Positions 9,033 through 18,373 of a stretch of DNA of 64,000 bases are shown here, one piece after another. The position numbers and the translations under genes are program-made. Positions within the stretch are counted from its first letter, which is position 1, and every line of letters begins with the position of its first letter. The notes under the pieces were generated by a model, which saw only the letters and a program-made list of their open reading frames with translations, searched no databases and was not told where the DNA came from. Origin of the DNA: Sphingorhabdus sp. Alg239-R122 (GTDB taxonomy: Bacteria; Pseudomonadota; Alphaproteobacteria; Sphingomonadales; Sphingomonadaceae). The stretch is taken from assembly GCF_900537065.1 (NCBI RefSeq), contig NZ_UNRC01000005.1:62001-126000 (forward strand). Direction: 5' to 3'.

Positions 9033-10043
9033 CTACATCCAGCCATCCAGAACCTGGTCCGGTGGTCTGTGGCCGTCTGCCCAGATGCGAATATTGGCAA
9101 TAACGCGTTCACCAGAAGCCTCGCGGCCTTCAAAAGTAGCGCTGCCGACATGCGGCAAAAGCGTTACATTTTTGAGCGCCAGCAGACGCGGATCGACTGC
9201 CGGTTCATGGGTGTAGACATCAAGCCCGGCACCTGCGATTTCACCTTTTTCCAAGGCAGTAATCATGGCTTCTTCATCAACAATCTCGCCGCGTGAGGTG
9301 TTAATGAGATACGCGTCGTTTTTCATCGCCGCGATCCGCTTTGCGTTTATCATTTCATGCGTTTCAGCATTATGCGGACTATGCAGCGTTATGATGTCGC
9401 TATCCTGGATCAACGCATCAAGGTCACCCCGATATTCCGCGCCCAGCATCTGTTCGAGATGTTCGGGCAGACGGCGGCGGTTATGGTAGATGATGCGAAG
9501 ACCAAAAGCGCGTGCCCGGTGGGCGACGGCCTGTCCGATACGCCCCATGCCGATAATGCCCAAAGTCTTGCCGCCAATGCGGTGGCCCAGCATGCCGGAG
9601 GGTTTCCATCCCTCCCATTTGCCCGAACGCACCAGTTTTTCGCCCTCGGCAAAGCGGCGTGGTACGGACAGGATCAGCGCCATGGTCATATCGGCGGTGT
9701 CATCGGTAAAAACACCCGGCGTGTTGGTGACCATGATGCCCCGTGCACGAGCGGCCTTCAGGTCAATATGGTCCACGCCGGTGCCAAAATTGGCTATGAG
9801 CTTAAGCCGGTCGCCGGCACCATTGATAAGATCAGCATTGATATCGTCCGTCACAGTGGGGACCAGAACATCAATATCCTGCATCGCATCATGCAGCTGT
9901 TCAGGTGTCATAGGAATGTCTGCGCGGTTAAGAGACGCTTCGAACAGTTCTTCCATCCGTGCCTGCACACTATCGGCAAGATCACGCGTAACAGCGATTT
10001 TGGGTTTGGCGATAGGGGTGGAGAGGCGGGCACTGTTGGGCAT
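9033..10043 (-). CDS. D-2-hydroxyacid dehydrogenase (glyoxylate/hydroxypyruvate reductase-like)
   Basis: 336-residue NAD(P)-dependent D-isomer-specific 2-hydroxyacid dehydrogenase. The nucleotide-binding motif is GIIGMGRIGQ, near the middle of the protein. Catalytic Arg is in NTSRGEIVDEE, Glu in the KGEIAGAGLDV region and the catalytic His in LLPHVGSAT. GTGVDHIDLKAARARG is typical of the glyoxylate reductase branch. I chose ATG 10043; a GTG two codons upstream is possible, and neither has a strong ribosome binding site. It is divergent from the SH3-domain gene. The exact substrate (glyoxylate, hydroxypyruvate or another 2-keto acid) cannot be told from sequence. Confidence 0.9.
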   Translation of the reverse strand: MPNSARLSTPIAKPKIAVTRDLADSVQARMEELFEASLNRADIPMTPEQLHDAMQDIDVLVPTVTDDINADLINGAGDRLKLIANFGTGVDHIDLKAARARGIMVTNTPGVFTDDTADMTMALILSVPRRFAEGEKLVRSGKWEGWKPSGMLGHRIGGKTLGIIGMGRIGQAVAHRARAFGLRIIYHNRRRLPEHLEQMLGAEYRGDLDALIQDSDIITLHSPHNAETHEMINAKRIAAMKNDAYLINTSRGEIVDEEAMITALEKGEIAGAGLDVYTHEPAVDPRLLALKNVTLLPHVGSATFEGREASGERVIANIRIWADGHRPPDQVLDGWM

Positions 10044-10154
10044 ATGCACGCTATCTGGCAGATTTTACCAAAGGTCAAGCGGGCGGCGCTTGAAAGTTAT
10101 GGGTTAATCCCTGTAAGAGGCATGCATATGATATATGGTAAGCGGAGCAAGCAT

Positions 10155-10646
10155 ATGCGGCCCTTTCACAGGCGCATGATACAGATATTTTCAGGCATAT
10201 TTTTGCTGAGCGGTATGGTGTTTGCCAGCGCGCCCGCACATGCGCAAAATGTCGAAACGCCCTATTGGGCTTCTATCAGTGACGAGAAGGCAAATGCCCG
10301 GGTCGGTCCGACGCGTGATTACCGGATTGCATGGGTATACCAGCGTAAAAACCTGCCGGTTAAAGTGCTGAAACGGTATGAAAGCTGGCGTCAGATTGAG
10401 GATCATGACGGTGATGTTTCATGGATGCTGGCTTCGCTGCTGTCACGCAAGCGGACTGCGGTTGTCATTGACGGTATTCAAAAAATGCATGCAGAACCTG
10501 AATCCGCATCGAAAGTGATATGGCGTGTCGAGCCGGGTGTTGTTGGCGTGCTGGGAAGCTGTTCCAATAACTATTGTGAATTCGATATAGATGGACAGTC
10601 CGGCTATGTGGCTGCGGCTGGTTTATGGGGCGTTGGCAAGCCCTGA
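10155..10646 (+). CDS. Secreted SH3-like domain protein
   Basis: 163 aa with a classical signal peptide: basic start (MRPFHRR), hydrophobic core, and probable cleavage after APAHA. The mature part has a bacterial SH3-like fold with the ARVGPTRDYRIAWVY signature and a second half (IQKMHAEPES... WRVEPG ... GYVAAAGLWGVG) that looks like another SH3 unit. Such periplasmic proteins probably bind cell-wall or peptide ligands. ATG 10155 has GCGGAG about 7 nt upstream; in-frame ATGs at 10122 and 10128 would add up to 11 residues before the signal. The longer open frame upstream to 9357 is antisense to the dehydrogenase gene and is not coding. Confidence 0.8.
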   Translation: MRPFHRRMIQIFSGIFLLSGMVFASAPAHAQNVETPYWASISDEKANARVGPTRDYRIAWVYQRKNLPVKVLKRYESWRQIEDHDGDVSWMLASLLSRKRTAVVIDGIQKMHAEPESASKVIWRVEPGVVGVLGSCSNNYCEFDIDGQSGYVAAAGLWGVGKP

Positions 10647-10664
10647 CATTACCAACTATTCCAT

Positions 10665-10698
10665 AAAAGTGCCGCCCGGTTTAATGGGCGGTACTTTT
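10665..10698. terminator. Bidirectional intrinsic terminator
   Basis: A 13-bp stem (arms 10665-10677 and 10686-10698, one G-T pair) with an 8-nt loop lies between two convergent genes. It begins with AAAA and ends with TTTT, so either strand would give a U-tract after a GC-rich stem. It can serve the SH3 gene and the opposing thiolase gene. Confidence 0.85.
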
Positions 10699-10718
10699 GG
10701 TTTTCCTGCAAGGTTGGA

Positions 10719-11918
10719 TTAATCGAGCAATTCAATTGCCACTGCTGTTGCTTCGCCGCCGCCGATGCAAAGCGAAGCGATGCCGCGTTTTTTGCCATGG
10801 GTTTGCAGCGCAGCGATCAGTGTAGTCATAATCCGCGCCCCGCTGGCACCGATCGGATGGCCTAGTGCGGTTGCGCCGCCATGCACGTTAATCTTATCAT
10901 GCGGAATGCCCAGATCCTGCATCGCGAACATAGCGACGCAGGCAAAAGCTTCATTGACTTCGAAAAGGTCAACATCATCCATCGACCAACCCGCTTTTTC
11001 CAGAACCTTGTTTACCGCGCCTACCGGAGCCACCGTAAACTGCGAAGGTTCCTGCGCATGTGCGGCAAGGCCGACAATGCGTGCAATCGGTTTCTTGCCA
11101 TGCGCGTCCGCTACGCTTTGACGGGTCAGTACCATCGCCGCGGCACCATCGGAAATTGAGGAGGAGGTGGCAGCGGTAATCGTGCCGTCTTTTGCGAATG
11201 CTGCTCGCAGGTTCGGGATTTTATCCGGGCGGCCCCGGCCAGGTTGCTCGTCAGTATCGACGGTAACGTCTCCCTTGCGGGTGGAGAAAGTGACGGGCAC
11301 AACTTCGCGGTCAAATGCGCCGCTCTCAATTGCGGCATTGGCACGGCGCAGTGATTCGATGGAATATGCATCCTGTGCCTCACGGGTCAGCTGATATTCG
11401 TTCGCCGTGTCTTGCGCAAAAGTGCCCATGGCACGGCCTTCTTCATAGGCATCTTCCAACCCGTCGAGAAACATATGGTCATACACGGTATCATGGCCGA
11501 TGCGCGCGCCGCCACGATGCTTTTTCATCAGATAGGGCGCGTTGGTCATGCTTTCCATGCCGCCGGTAACGATCAGGTCGATCGAACCTGCCGCAAGTGC
11601 TTCTGCGCCCATAATCGCTGATTGCATGCCCGATCCGCACACCTTACCGACCGTTGTGGCTTCGACTGATTTGGGCAAACCGGCTTTTAGCGCAGCCTGA
11701 CGCGCTGGCGCCTGACCCAGACCAGCGGACAGCACATTGCCCATATAGATACGGTCGATATCATCGGTATTCACACCTGCGCGCTCCACTGCGGCCTTCA
11801 CCGCAGTCGCGCCGAGTTCCGTTGCCGATACATCGGAAAATACGCCCTGCATGCCGCCCATCGGGGTGCGGGCATAGGACAGAATGACAATCGGATCGTT
11901 TTCGCTGAATGTGGCCAT
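10719..11918 (-). CDS. Acetyl-CoA C-acetyltransferase (thiolase II)
   Basis: 399-residue thiolase that interconverts two acetyl-CoA and acetoacetyl-CoA. The acylated Cys is in KVCGSGMQ (about residue 90), the catalytic His in GHPIGASGAR and the second catalytic Cys in CIGGGEA near the C-terminus; NEAFA is also present. The start ATG 11918 begins directly at the family N-terminus; an upstream in-frame start would add an unlikely 21 residues. It is divergent from the isovaleryl-CoA dehydrogenase gene with about 175 bp between them. Leucine degradation ends in acetoacetate plus acetyl-CoA, so a thiolase here fits; roles in ketone or polyester metabolism are alternatives. Confidence 0.94.
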   Translation of the reverse strand: MATFSENDPIVILSYARTPMGGMQGVFSDVSATELGATAVKAAVERAGVNTDDIDRIYMGNVLSAGLGQAPARQAALKAGLPKSVEATTVGKVCGSGMQSAIMGAEALAAGSIDLIVTGGMESMTNAPYLMKKHRGGARIGHDTVYDHMFLDGLEDAYEEGRAMGTFAQDTANEYQLTREAQDAYSIESLRRANAAIESGAFDREVVPVTFSTRKGDVTVDTDEQPGRGRPDKIPNLRAAFAKDGTITAATSSSISDGAAAMVLTRQSVADAHGKKPIARIVGLAAHAQEPSQFTVAPVGAVNKVLEKAGWSMDDVDLFEVNEAFACVAMFAMQDLGIPHDKINVHGGATALGHPIGASGARIMTTLIAALQTHGKKRGIASLCIGGGEATAVAIELLD

Positions 11919-12094
11919 GGGGGGACTTTCTGTGTTCGAGTGAAAATTGTTATGCGATGTAGGTAAGCCTTTCCGCCACATTTTTCAAATCCAATATTGC
12001 GCTGCAACATCAACTTCTTCACGAAATTATATTACAAAAATCCGCGAAGCTGATTATGGTGCCTGACAAAGATTTGGCGTTTAAGGAGTCTCAC

Positions 12095-13252
12095 ATGTCA
12101 GCAACCCCCGATTTTGATTTCCAACTGGGCGAAATGGCGGACCAGATTCGCGACACCACACGCCGCTTTGCCGAAGATAAAATCATGCCGATTGCGGCTA
12201 AAATCGATGCAGAGGACTGGTTCCCCGAAGACCTGTGGCCGCAAATGGGTGAGCTTGGCCTGCACGGGATTACTGTGGCAGAGGAAGATGGCGGGCTGGG
12301 GCTTGGCTATCTGGAACACTGCATCGCGGTGGAAGAAATCAGCCGCGCGAGCGCCTCGGTAGGCCTCAGCTATGGCGCACATAGCAATCTGTGTGTCAAT
12401 CAAATGGCGCGCTGGGCTTCACCTGAACAGAAAGCAAAATACCTGCCCGGGCTGGTGTCGGGCGAACATGTTGGCTCGCTTGCTATGTCCGAAGCAAATG
12501 CCGGCAGCGATGTGGTGTCGATGAAACTGAAAGCTGACGCGGTGCAGGGTGGGTATCTGCTCAACGGTACGAAGTTCTGGATCACCAATAGCCAATATGC
12601 CGAAACGTTGATCGTCTATGCTAAAACCGGCGAGGGCAGCGGCGGCATCACGGCGTTTATTATCGAAAAGGACATGGAGGGTTTCTCCATCGGTCAGAAA
12701 ATCGACAAAATGGGCATGCGCGGAAGCCCTACGGCGGAACTGGTATTTAACGATTGCCATGTGCCTGAAGAAAATATCATGGGCCCCGTCAATGGCGGTG
12801 TCGGCGTGCTTATGTCGGGTCTGGATTATGAGCGCGCTGTGCTCGCCGCGATCCAGCTCGGTATCATGCAGGCGTGCCTTGATGTAGTGATTCCGTTTGT
12901 GCGTGAGCGTAAACAGTTTGGACAACCCATCGGGTCGTTTCAGCTTATGCAGGGTAAAGTGGCCGACATGTATGTCGCGCTGCAATCTGCGCGCTCCTAT
13001 GTCTATGCCGTGGCCAAGGCGTGTGATGCGGGCAAGACTACGCGGTTCGATGCGGCGGGGTCTATCCTGCTTGCCTCCGAAAATGCTGTCAAAGTTTCGC
13101 TCGAGGCGATTCAGGCACTCGGCGGCGCAGGCTATACCAAGGATTGGCCGGTTGAACGCTTTATGCGCGATGCAAAACTGCTCGACATTGGCGCAGGCAC
13201 CAACGAAATTCGCCGTATGTTGATCGGCCGTGAACTGATCGGGGCTGCTTGA
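12095..13252 (+). CDS. liuA: Isovaleryl-CoA dehydrogenase
   Basis: FAD-dependent acyl-CoA dehydrogenase (385 aa) that oxidises isovaleryl-CoA to 3-methylcrotonyl-CoA in leucine degradation, passing electrons to ETF. The assignment to this branch rests on the catalytic Glu in helix G (E246 in LDYERAV), the position used by isovaleryl-CoA dehydrogenases. The position near the C-terminus that carries the base in other family members reads GAGTNEIRR, with no Glu. FAD/substrate motifs AMSEANAGSD and FWITN are present. ATG 12095 has AAGGAG 7 nt upstream. It heads the operon with the methylcrotonyl-CoA carboxylase genes, which act on its product. Confidence 0.95.
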   Translation: MSATPDFDFQLGEMADQIRDTTRRFAEDKIMPIAAKIDAEDWFPEDLWPQMGELGLHGITVAEEDGGLGLGYLEHCIAVEEISRASASVGLSYGAHSNLCVNQMARWASPEQKAKYLPGLVSGEHVGSLAMSEANAGSDVVSMKLKADAVQGGYLLNGTKFWITNSQYAETLIVYAKTGEGSGGITAFIIEKDMEGFSIGQKIDKMGMRGSPTAELVFNDCHVPEENIMGPVNGGVGVLMSGLDYERAVLAAIQLGIMQACLDVVIPFVRERKQFGQPIGSFQLMQGKVADMYVALQSARSYVYAVAKACDAGKTTRFDAAGSILLASENAVKVSLEAIQALGGAGYTKDWPVERFMRDAKLLDIGAGTNEIRRMLIGRELIGAA

Positions 13253-13602
13253 TGGTGTGGCACTGGCTTTCCGCCGCCGCGATGGTTGTTGTGGCCGTGC
13301 TGCATTCAACCGGCGGGGCACAGTTGGTGCTGGAACCTATGCTGGCTAAAGGCAATCCGCTTCCCGAAATGGCGATAGCCCCGGCACTGCTGCGCTTTTG
13401 CTGGCACGCGCTTTCGCTGCTTATGCTGTTCAGTGCGCTGGTGGTTGCATGGCCTGCGACGCCGCGTATTCTTGTCATTGCAGCAGGGGCGGTCTGGATA
13501 GGCATGGCAATTGCTGACATAGTAACTTCACGTTTTGAACATCCCGGCTGGATTCCGATGGGGATTGCCGGCGCCCTTGCACTTATTGGAGCGTTTCGAT
13601 GA
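13252..13602 (+). CDS. Unknown membrane protein inside leucine-degradation operon
   Basis: 116 aa, not recognised. It appears to have four membrane segments (residues about 3-20, 45-65, 70-90 and 98-115) and few charged residues. It is tightly coupled on both sides: its ATG overlaps the liuA stop (TGATG) and its own stop overlaps the liuB start (ATGA). Codon usage and GC look like its neighbours. The tight coupling suggests coexpression with leucine catabolism; a transport or membrane-association role is only a guess. Confidence 0.7.
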   Translation: MVWHWLSAAAMVVVAVLHSTGGAQLVLEPMLAKGNPLPEMAIAPALLRFCWHALSLLMLFSALVVAWPATPRILVIAAGAVWIGMAIADIVTSRFEHPGWIPMGIAGALALIGAFR

Positions 13603-15200
13603 CCGCACCTGTACTCGACACGAAAATCAATACCGAATCTGAAGCATATCGCGGCAATACAGCGCATAACACTGCGCTGAAAGACGAGCTTTGGGAGAAA
13701 GTTGCCGAAGCGGCGAAGGGCGGCAGTGAACGGTCGCGTGAACGACATGTTTCGCGTGGAAAGCTGCTACCGCGCGAGCGGGTTGAACGCTTGCTTGATC
13801 CGGGCTCACCTTTTCTTGAGGTCGGGCAATTGGCGGCTAACGAACTTTATAAAGATGATATTCCCGGTGCTGGCCTGATCTGCGGTATTGGCCGCGTGTC
13901 GGGGCGGCAGGTAATGATTGTGTGCAACGATGCCACCGTTAAAGGCGGCACATATTACCCCATGACCGTCAAAAAACATTTGCGGGCGCAGGAAATTGCC
14001 GAGGCGAACCATCTGCCGTGCGTCTATCTGGTCGATAGCGGCGGTGCGAACCTGCCGCATCAGGCCGAGGTTTTCCCCGACCGTGACCATTTCGGGCGGA
14101 TTTTCTTTAATCAGGCGAATATGAGCGCGAAGCAAATCCCGCAGATCGCATGCGTGATGGGGAGCTGCACCGCGGGCGGTGCCTATGTGCCCGCCATGTC
14201 GGACGAGACCGTGATTGTGCGTAATCAGGGCACGATTTTCCTTGCCGGACCGCCTTTGGTGAAAGCCGCGACGGGCGAAGAAATCAGCGCCGAAGACCTA
14301 GGCGGCGGCGACCTGCATGGGCGTAAGTCCGGCGTGGTCGATCATGTTGCGGAGAACGACGAACATGCGCTCACCATTGTGCGCGATATTGTCTCGACCT
14401 TGCCCGAAAGCCGGGAGCCCGATATCGCCATCGTTGACCCGCGTCCGCCCAAATATGACGCCGAAGAGATTTACGGTATCCTGCCCGACGATGTCCGTGC
14501 GCCCTATGATGTGCATGAGGTGATTGCGCGGCTGGTCGATGGCAGCGAATTTCACGAGTTCAAGGCGCTGTACGGCACATCATTGGTGTGCGGATTCGCG
14601 CATATATGGGGCATGCCGGTCGGCATTATCGCCAATAACGGAATTTTGTTCAGCGAAAGCGCGCAAAAGGGCGCGCATTTCATTGAGCTATGCTGCCAGC
14701 GCCGCGTGCCTTTGCTGTTCCTGCAAAATATCTCCGGCTTTATGGTCGGCGGCAAATATGAGGCGGAAGGCATTGCCAAGCACGGCGCAAAGCTGGTGAC
14801 GGCCGTAGCCACCGCCAGCGTGCCGAAAATCACTGTCCTGATCGGCGGATCATTCGGCGCGGGCAATTACGGCATGTGCGGCCGCGCATATAACCCGCGC
14901 TTCCTGTTCAGTTGGCCGAACAGCCGTATTTCGGTGATGGGCGGCGAACAGGCGGCATCGGTGCTAGCCACCGTCCACCGCGATGCGGACAAATGGGATG
15001 AGCGCGAGGCCGAGGCTTTCAAAGACCCGATCCGCCAGAAATACGAAGACGAAGGCAACCCCTATTACGCCACCGCCCGCATGTGGGACGACGGCATTAT
15101 CGATCCCGCGCAAACACGCGATGTGCTGGGGCTGGCATTCGCGGCGACTCTGAATGCGGAAGTGCCAGAGCGGGCGCAATTTGGTGTGTTTAGGATGTGA
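13599..15200 (+). CDS. liuB: 3-methylcrotonyl-CoA carboxylase beta subunit (carboxyltransferase)
   Basis: 533 aa. Transfers the carboxyl group from biotin to 3-methylcrotonyl-CoA, giving 3-methylglutaconyl-CoA. Two crotonase-like halves of the carboxyltransferase fold are visible. Family signatures include [20 protein letters not shown] near the N-terminus, [27 protein letters not shown] and the second-half [16 protein letters not shown], with glycine-rich oxyanion loops for the acyl-CoA and biotin sites. The DSGGA(N)L and GAGNYGM combination matches methylcrotonyl- rather than propionyl-CoA carboxylase. The start overlaps the upstream gene by 4 nt (ATGA). Together with the biotin carboxylase subunit 0.45 kb downstream it forms the cytoplasmic holoenzyme. 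Confidence 0.95.
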   Translation: MTAPVLDTKINTESEAYRGNTAHNTALKDELWEKVAEAAKGGSERSRERHVSRGKLLPRERVERLLDPGSPFLEVGQLAANELYKDDIPGAGLICGIGRVSGRQVMIVCNDATVKGGTYYPMTVKKHLRAQEIAEANHLPCVYLVDSGGANLPHQAEVFPDRDHFGRIFFNQANMSAKQIPQIACVMGSCTAGGAYVPAMSDETVIVRNQGTIFLAGPPLVKAATGEEISAEDLGGGDLHGRKSGVVDHVAENDEHALTIVRDIVSTLPESREPDIAIVDPRPPKYDAEEIYGILPDDVRAPYDVHEVIARLVDGSEFHEFKALYGTSLVCGFAHIWGMPVGIIANNGILFSESAQKGAHFIELCCQRRVPLLFLQNISGFMVGGKYEAEGIAKHGAKLVTAVATASVPKITVLIGGSFGAGNYGMCGRAYNPRFLFSWPNSRISVMGGEQAASVLATVHRDADKWDEREAEAFKDPIRQKYEDEGNPYYATARMWDDGIIDPAQTRDVLGLAFAATLNAEVPERAQFGVFRM

Positions 15201-15218
15201 TGATGGGGGGGCGGTAAT

Positions 15219-15659
15219 ATGGATCAGAATGAGAAAGAATATTTAGAACGTCCAGATGGTGGAACTGTGATAGGCGCTGGATCGTTCCTGCTATGTGTCG
15301 GCATTATTGCAATGTTTGTTGTGGTGAATGCTGAGACCGTCAACACGTTCACAATATCACTCGCTATCGCGCAAATTGGGATCGGATTGGGTGTTCTGCT
15401 TATAGCTTTAGGCTATGTGGTGCGTGCTATATGGTTTTTGCCAGGGCGTGAAATTGAAAAGCAAGTGATCGCTAGTAGCAATGCTGCCGTAAGTGAAACG
15501 TGTGAATTTTGTGACCAAAAAGTATTTGCACCCAATAAGCCGTGTCCAAAAATTCCATCTGAGCGGCTTACCAAAATAGCTTCGCAAATCGATAACGAGC
15601 AGTGCCGCACATATTGTATTAAAAACGGATATTTGGAAGAAGAGCAAACGGATGATTAA
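15219..15659 (+). CDS. Unknown two-helix membrane protein with Cys-rich tail, inserted between liuB and liuD
   Basis: 146 aa, not recognised. Two membrane helices (about residues 20-38 and 48-70) precede a soluble tail with five cysteines: CEFC, a Cys in NKPCP and CRTYC, a pattern that could bind zinc. The region is visibly more AT-rich than liuB and liuD and uses different codons (many ATT, AAA, GAA), which suggests later acquisition. A purine-rich GGGGGGCGG lies before the ATG. Its 3' end overlaps the liuD start by 8 nt. In many liu operons the methylglutaconyl-CoA hydratase gene sits near this place, but this protein has no crotonase features. Confidence 0.65.
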   Translation: MDQNEKEYLERPDGGTVIGAGSFLLCVGIIAMFVVVNAETVNTFTISLAIAQIGIGLGVLLIALGYVVRAIWFLPGREIEKQVIASSNAAVSETCEFCDQKVFAPNKPCPKIPSERLTKIASQIDNEQCRTYCIKNGYLEEEQTDD

Positions 15660-17541
15660 ATCCCTCCTTATTGCAAACCGGGGTGAAATCGCCTGCCGGA
15701 TTATCCGCACCGCGCGGGATATGGGCATTCGCACGGTGGCGGTTTATTCCGATGCCGATGCAAAGGCGCTGCATGTACGTGAGGCCGATGAAGCGGTGCA
15801 TATCGGGCCATCGGCGGCGACCGAGAGCTATCTGGTGGCCGATAAGATACTCGCGGCGGCGAAGGAGACGGGCGCGGAGGCGATTCATCCGGGCTATGGT
15901 TTCCTGTCCGAAAATGCCGATTTTGCGCAAGACGTGATTGATGCGGGACTGATCTGGGTCGGACCAAAGCCGGATAGCATCCGCGCAATGGGCCTGAAAG
16001 ACGCGGCCAAGACATTGATGGACAATGCGGGCGTGCCCACCACGCCAGGCTATATCGGCGACAATCAGGACGCGGATTACCTCGCCGAACAGGCCGGGAA
16101 AATCGGCTATCCGGTCCTTATCAAGGCGGTCGCGGGCGGCGGCGGCAAGGGGATGCGCAAAGTCGATGCGGCGGCGGATTTTGCGGATGCACTTGTGTCG
16201 TGCCAGCGCGAGGCGGCGGCCTCATTCGGCAACGACATCGTCCTCATTGAAAAATGGATTGAAAGCCCGCGCCATATCGAGGTGCAGGTGTTCGGTGACA
16301 GCCACGGCAATGTCGTACACCTGTTTGAACGCGACTGTTCGTTGCAGCGCCGCCACCAGAAAGTGATCGAGGAAGCCCCCGCACCGGGCATAGACGAAGC
16401 CACCCGCGAAGCCGTATGCGCCGCCGCTGTACGTGCGGCACAGGCGGTGGATTACGAGGGTGCGGGTACGATCGAATTTATCGCCGACGGGTCCGAAGGC
16501 CTGCGCGCCGACCGCATCTGGTTTATGGAAATGAACACGCGGCTGCAGGTCGAACATCCTGTCACCGAAGAAATCACAGGCGTTGACCTGGTCGAGTGGC
16601 AGCTCCTTGTGGCGAGCGGCGCGCCCATTCCGGTGCAGCAGGACGAACTTAGCATTGATGGCTGGGCCATAGAGGCGCGCCTCTATGCGGAAGACCCCGT
16701 CAATGGCTTCCTGCCCAGCACAGGCCCGCTTGACCGGCTGTTCCTGGATGCCGACCGCATTGAAACGGGTGTGGAGGAAGGCGATGAAGTCAGCCCGCAT
16801 TACGACCCGATGATTGCCAAGCTGATCGTGCATGATGAGACCCGCGAAGAGGCAATCGCTGTTCTGGCTGAATGCTGTGAAGCGACCGAGGTATGGCCGG
16901 TAAAAACCAATGCTGGTTTTCTGGCGCAGTTGCTGCATCAACCGGAATTTCAGTCAGGTGATATGACAACCGGATTTATCGGTGGTCTGGATGAGGCCAT
17001 TACGGCCAAACCCGAACTGGATGGCGGTACAAAGGCTGCTGTGGCACAAAGCCTGGCCGCCAATTATGCCGATCTTGCTTCTCAGCAGTCGGGCTTGCTC
17101 AATTTCCGGCTTAACAGTCCGCACAAGGATGGCTTTACCGTGCGCGTTGATGGTGGACCCACTACTATACCCATGGACGGCAGTGAAATGGCCGGTCTGA
17201 TGCCGCTCGCCAGCAATGAGTTTATCCTGTTCGACCGCGGTTTTGCTTATTCGATCAGTCGCCGCGCGACGGGCGCAGGTGAAGGTGCAGCCTCCGATGG
17301 TGCGATCCTCTCCCCGATGCCGGGCAAGATTATCGCGGTGAATGTCGCGGCCGGGGATGCCGTGACCAAAGGGCAGAAACTGCTTACACTCGAAGCCATG
17401 AAGATGGAGCACAGCCTGGTCGCGCCGTTTGACGGGACCGTGGCGGAGTTAAATGCCGAGCTCGACGGGCAGGTGAGCGAAGGCACATTGCTAGTAGAGA
17501 TTGGGCTGGCAGAGATTGATGCGGGCGAGGATAGCGAATAA
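15652..17541 (+). CDS. liuD: 3-methylcrotonyl-CoA carboxylase alpha subunit (biotin carboxylase + biotin carrier)
   Basis: 629 aa. Carboxylates its own biotin using ATP and bicarbonate for the beta subunit. Order of domains: N-terminal biotin carboxylase (LIANRGEIACRI, HPGYGFLSENADF), ATP-grasp with the glycine-rich loop AGGGGKGMR, catalytic EMNTRLQVEHPVTE, the carboxylase C-domain, a linker, and a biotinyl domain with the acceptor Lys in LEAMKMEH near the C-terminus. The length matches the 620-670 aa of methylcrotonyl-CoA carboxylase alpha subunits. Translation may be coupled to the preceding small gene through an 8-nt overlap. Confidence 0.95.
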   Translation: MIKSLLIANRGEIACRIIRTARDMGIRTVAVYSDADAKALHVREADEAVHIGPSAATESYLVADKILAAAKETGAEAIHPGYGFLSENADFAQDVIDAGLIWVGPKPDSIRAMGLKDAAKTLMDNAGVPTTPGYIGDNQDADYLAEQAGKIGYPVLIKAVAGGGGKGMRKVDAAADFADALVSCQREAAASFGNDIVLIEKWIESPRHIEVQVFGDSHGNVVHLFERDCSLQRRHQKVIEEAPAPGIDEATREAVCAAAVRAAQAVDYEGAGTIEFIADGSEGLRADRIWFMEMNTRLQVEHPVTEEITGVDLVEWQLLVASGAPIPVQQDELSIDGWAIEARLYAEDPVNGFLPSTGPLDRLFLDADRIETGVEEGDEVSPHYDPMIAKLIVHDETREEAIAVLAECCEATEVWPVKTNAGFLAQLLHQPEFQSGDMTTGFIGGLDEAITAKPELDGGTKAAVAQSLAANYADLASQQSGLLNFRLNSPHKDGFTVRVDGGPTTIPMDGSEMAGLMPLASNEFILFDRGFAYSISRRATGAGEGAASDGAILSPMPGKIIAVNVAAGDAVTKGQKLLTLEAMKMEHSLVAPFDGTVAELNAELDGQVSEGTLLVEIGLAEIDAGEDSE

Positions 17542-18294
17542 TTGAACGCTGGGTATCTTGCATATTTAGCACCGTCGTTCGGCCTTATCCTTGGCGCGAT
17601 ATTTGGTAGTTTTATCGCTGCATTGGTGTCACGCTGGCCGAATGGCAAGTCAGTGATGGCAGGGCGGTCACAATGTGATGGGTGCGGCAAAAAGCTGCGT
17701 CCGCACGAACTTATCCCAATAATATCCCATATCCTGCAACGTGGAAAGTGCCGGTCCTGTGATGCCACCATTGACCATGAAGCTTTGTTTATCGAGCTTT
17801 GTGCGGCGGCAATAAGCGGGCTGGCATTGTGTATGTCGCCGGATTGGTATGGCGTGGCGGGGGCGGTCTTTGGCTGGATATTGCTGGCACTTGCTGCATT
17901 GGACCTGCGGCATTACTGGCTTCCCGACCGGCTCACCTTGTTGCTGGCGGTAACCGGACTTATCGCAGTTTTCATTTTCAACCGCGGCCAGATTACGGAT
18001 CATATTGCGGGCGGTGTCGCCGGATTTGTGCTGCTGTGGCTGATCGGATGGGGGTATAAACACCTGCGCGGGCGTGAGGGTCTGGGCAGCGGTGACCCCA
18101 AAATGCTGGGCGGCATCGGGATATGGCTGGGCTGGGCTGGGCTGCCCTTTATATTGTTAGGGGCAAGTGTACTGGGGTTATCGATCGCTGCTGTACTGAT
18201 GCTAACGGGACGGAAAGTCGCCGCCGATATGCACCTGCCGCTGGGCGCGTTGATGGCACTGCCTGCGTATATCTATTGGCTCGTGTTCAACTGA
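17542..18294 (+). CDS. Prepilin peptidase (type IV leader peptidase, A24 family)
   Basis: 250-residue polytopic membrane aspartyl protease that cleaves and may N-methylate type IV prepilins or type II secretion pseudopilins. The cytoplasmic zinc loop has CDGC ... CRSC (about residues 45-72). The two catalytic aspartates are in ALDLRHYWLPD and in the GSGDPKML motif near residue 180. About seven helices are predicted. It begins with TTG immediately after the liuD stop, so it probably shares the liu transcript although the functions are unrelated. No pilin or secretion genes are in the window, so its substrate is elsewhere. Confidence 0.9.
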   Translation: MNAGYLAYLAPSFGLILGAIFGSFIAALVSRWPNGKSVMAGRSQCDGCGKKLRPHELIPIISHILQRGKCRSCDATIDHEALFIELCAAAISGLALCMSPDWYGVAGAVFGWILLALAALDLRHYWLPDRLTLLLAVTGLIAVFIFNRGQITDHIAGGVAGFVLLWLIGWGYKHLRGREGLGSGDPKMLGGIGIWLGWAGLPFILLGASVLGLSIAAVLMLTGRKVAADMHLPLGALMALPAYIYWLVFN

Positions 18295-18373
18295 AACCGG
18301 CAGCGGTTCAATCCCCCATTTCATATTGCAACCTTTTCGCTTATGCTACGCACAAAGATAAAAGGAGAGCATC

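Noticed and set aside
9357-10154. Long in-frame extension upstream of the SH3-domain gene
   Set aside because: It is antisense to the 2-hydroxyacid dehydrogenase, shows no signal peptide or domain, and the real protein starts with a signal peptide at 10155 behind a ribosome binding site.
16222-16941. 239-aa open frame on the minus strand
   Set aside because: Antisense to liuD; shadow of a GC-biased coding region.
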